From Lentisphaeria bacterium (GTDB lineage: Bacteria > Verrucomicrobiota > Lentisphaeria > Victivallales > UBA1829), in contig DPDG01000050.1 of assembly GCA_003526375.1 (NCBI GenBank), forward strand, positions 123,093-187,092: a stretch of 64,000 nt of DNA. The letters run 5' to 3'. The notes under the pieces are model-generated. The model had not been told where the DNA came from. It saw only the letters and a program-made list of their open reading frames with translations, and ran no database searches. Below are positions 63,936 through 64,000 of the stretch, in pieces; the first letter of the stretch is position 1; the number at the start of each line of letters is the position of its first letter. The position numbers were made by a program, and so were the translations under genes.

Positions 63936-64000
63936 TTCTAATACTTCATAAAATCAAAGTTACTGTTGGAATTTCGTTTTACGCAGAAAAATCTCATGTT

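Noticed and set aside
1..64000. CRISPR arrays, tRNA or rRNA genes and transposases
   Set aside because: No regularly spaced repeats, cloverleaf-like sequences, rRNA segments or transposase motifs were found on reading both strands.

Overview
The window looks like a chromosome segment of a Lentisphaerota (Victivallis-like) or related PVC-group bacterium. I infer this from the content. There are three prepilin-like proteins of the H-X9-DG (DUF1559) type with an [29 protein letters not shown] N-terminus, many secreted TIM-barrel hydrolase-like proteins, several Gfo/Idh/MocA oxidoreductases and one-gene GntR/LacI-type regulators, and a neutral-ceramidase-like enzyme. No rRNA, tRNA, CRISPR array or transposase gene was recognised.

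Region by region. (1) 1-18.8 kb is an accessory carbohydrate region. It holds a truncated GntR-type regulator, a prepilin with an unusual inserted leader, a small lipoprotein, secreted CBM/TIM-barrel hydrolases, a FAD-dependent oxidoreductase, a divergently placed GntR/LacI regulator with a Gfo/Idh/MocA dehydrogenase, a second GntR regulator with a clear operator-promoter, a second prepilin with the same kind of leader, and another hydrolase. (2) 18.9-28.0 kb is housekeeping: tig-clpP-clpX on the minus strand, an FHA protein, ftsH, a DUF167 protein, mnmA and a YihY/BrkB protein on the plus strand. (3) 28.1-36.3 kb holds a beta-lactamase-fold hydrolase, an AraC regulator, and a plus-strand cluster that looks like amino-sugar metabolism: a DegT aminotransferase, a Gfo/Idh/MocA dehydrogenase, a ceramidase-like hydrolase, a NagB-like deaminase and a PIG-L deacetylase, closed by a strong terminator. 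(4) 36.5-43.2 kb holds a small membrane protein, murA (with Asp in place of the fosfomycin-target Cys), a lipoprotein, an EIIA-CBS protein next to an SLC13-type permease, and marC behind a likely attenuator. (5) 43.5-57.3 kb is one long, tightly packed plus-strand operon: a SrkA-like kinase, a membrane-anchored protein, an FHA-MoxR fusion ATPase, a cyclase-repeat/double DUF4159 protein, a DUF58 protein, a BatA-like protein, a VWA protein and a large membrane protein with a Q/G/S-rich tail. (6) 57.4-64 kb is minus-strand: a MATE transporter broken at a G-tract, a Gfo/Idh/MocA dehydrogenase, a large secreted hydrolase with a LamG-like end, and a third prepilin whose signature is scrambled.

The most unusual material is the kinase/FHA-MoxR/VWA operon, which could be a phospho-threonine-controlled MoxR chaperone machine at the membrane, and the prepilin genes carrying an in-frame insert bounded by two copies of the FTLIEL motif. 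The promoters, operators and terminators listed were read by eye from consensus spacing and inverted repeats. Family assignments come from motif recognition without database searches.
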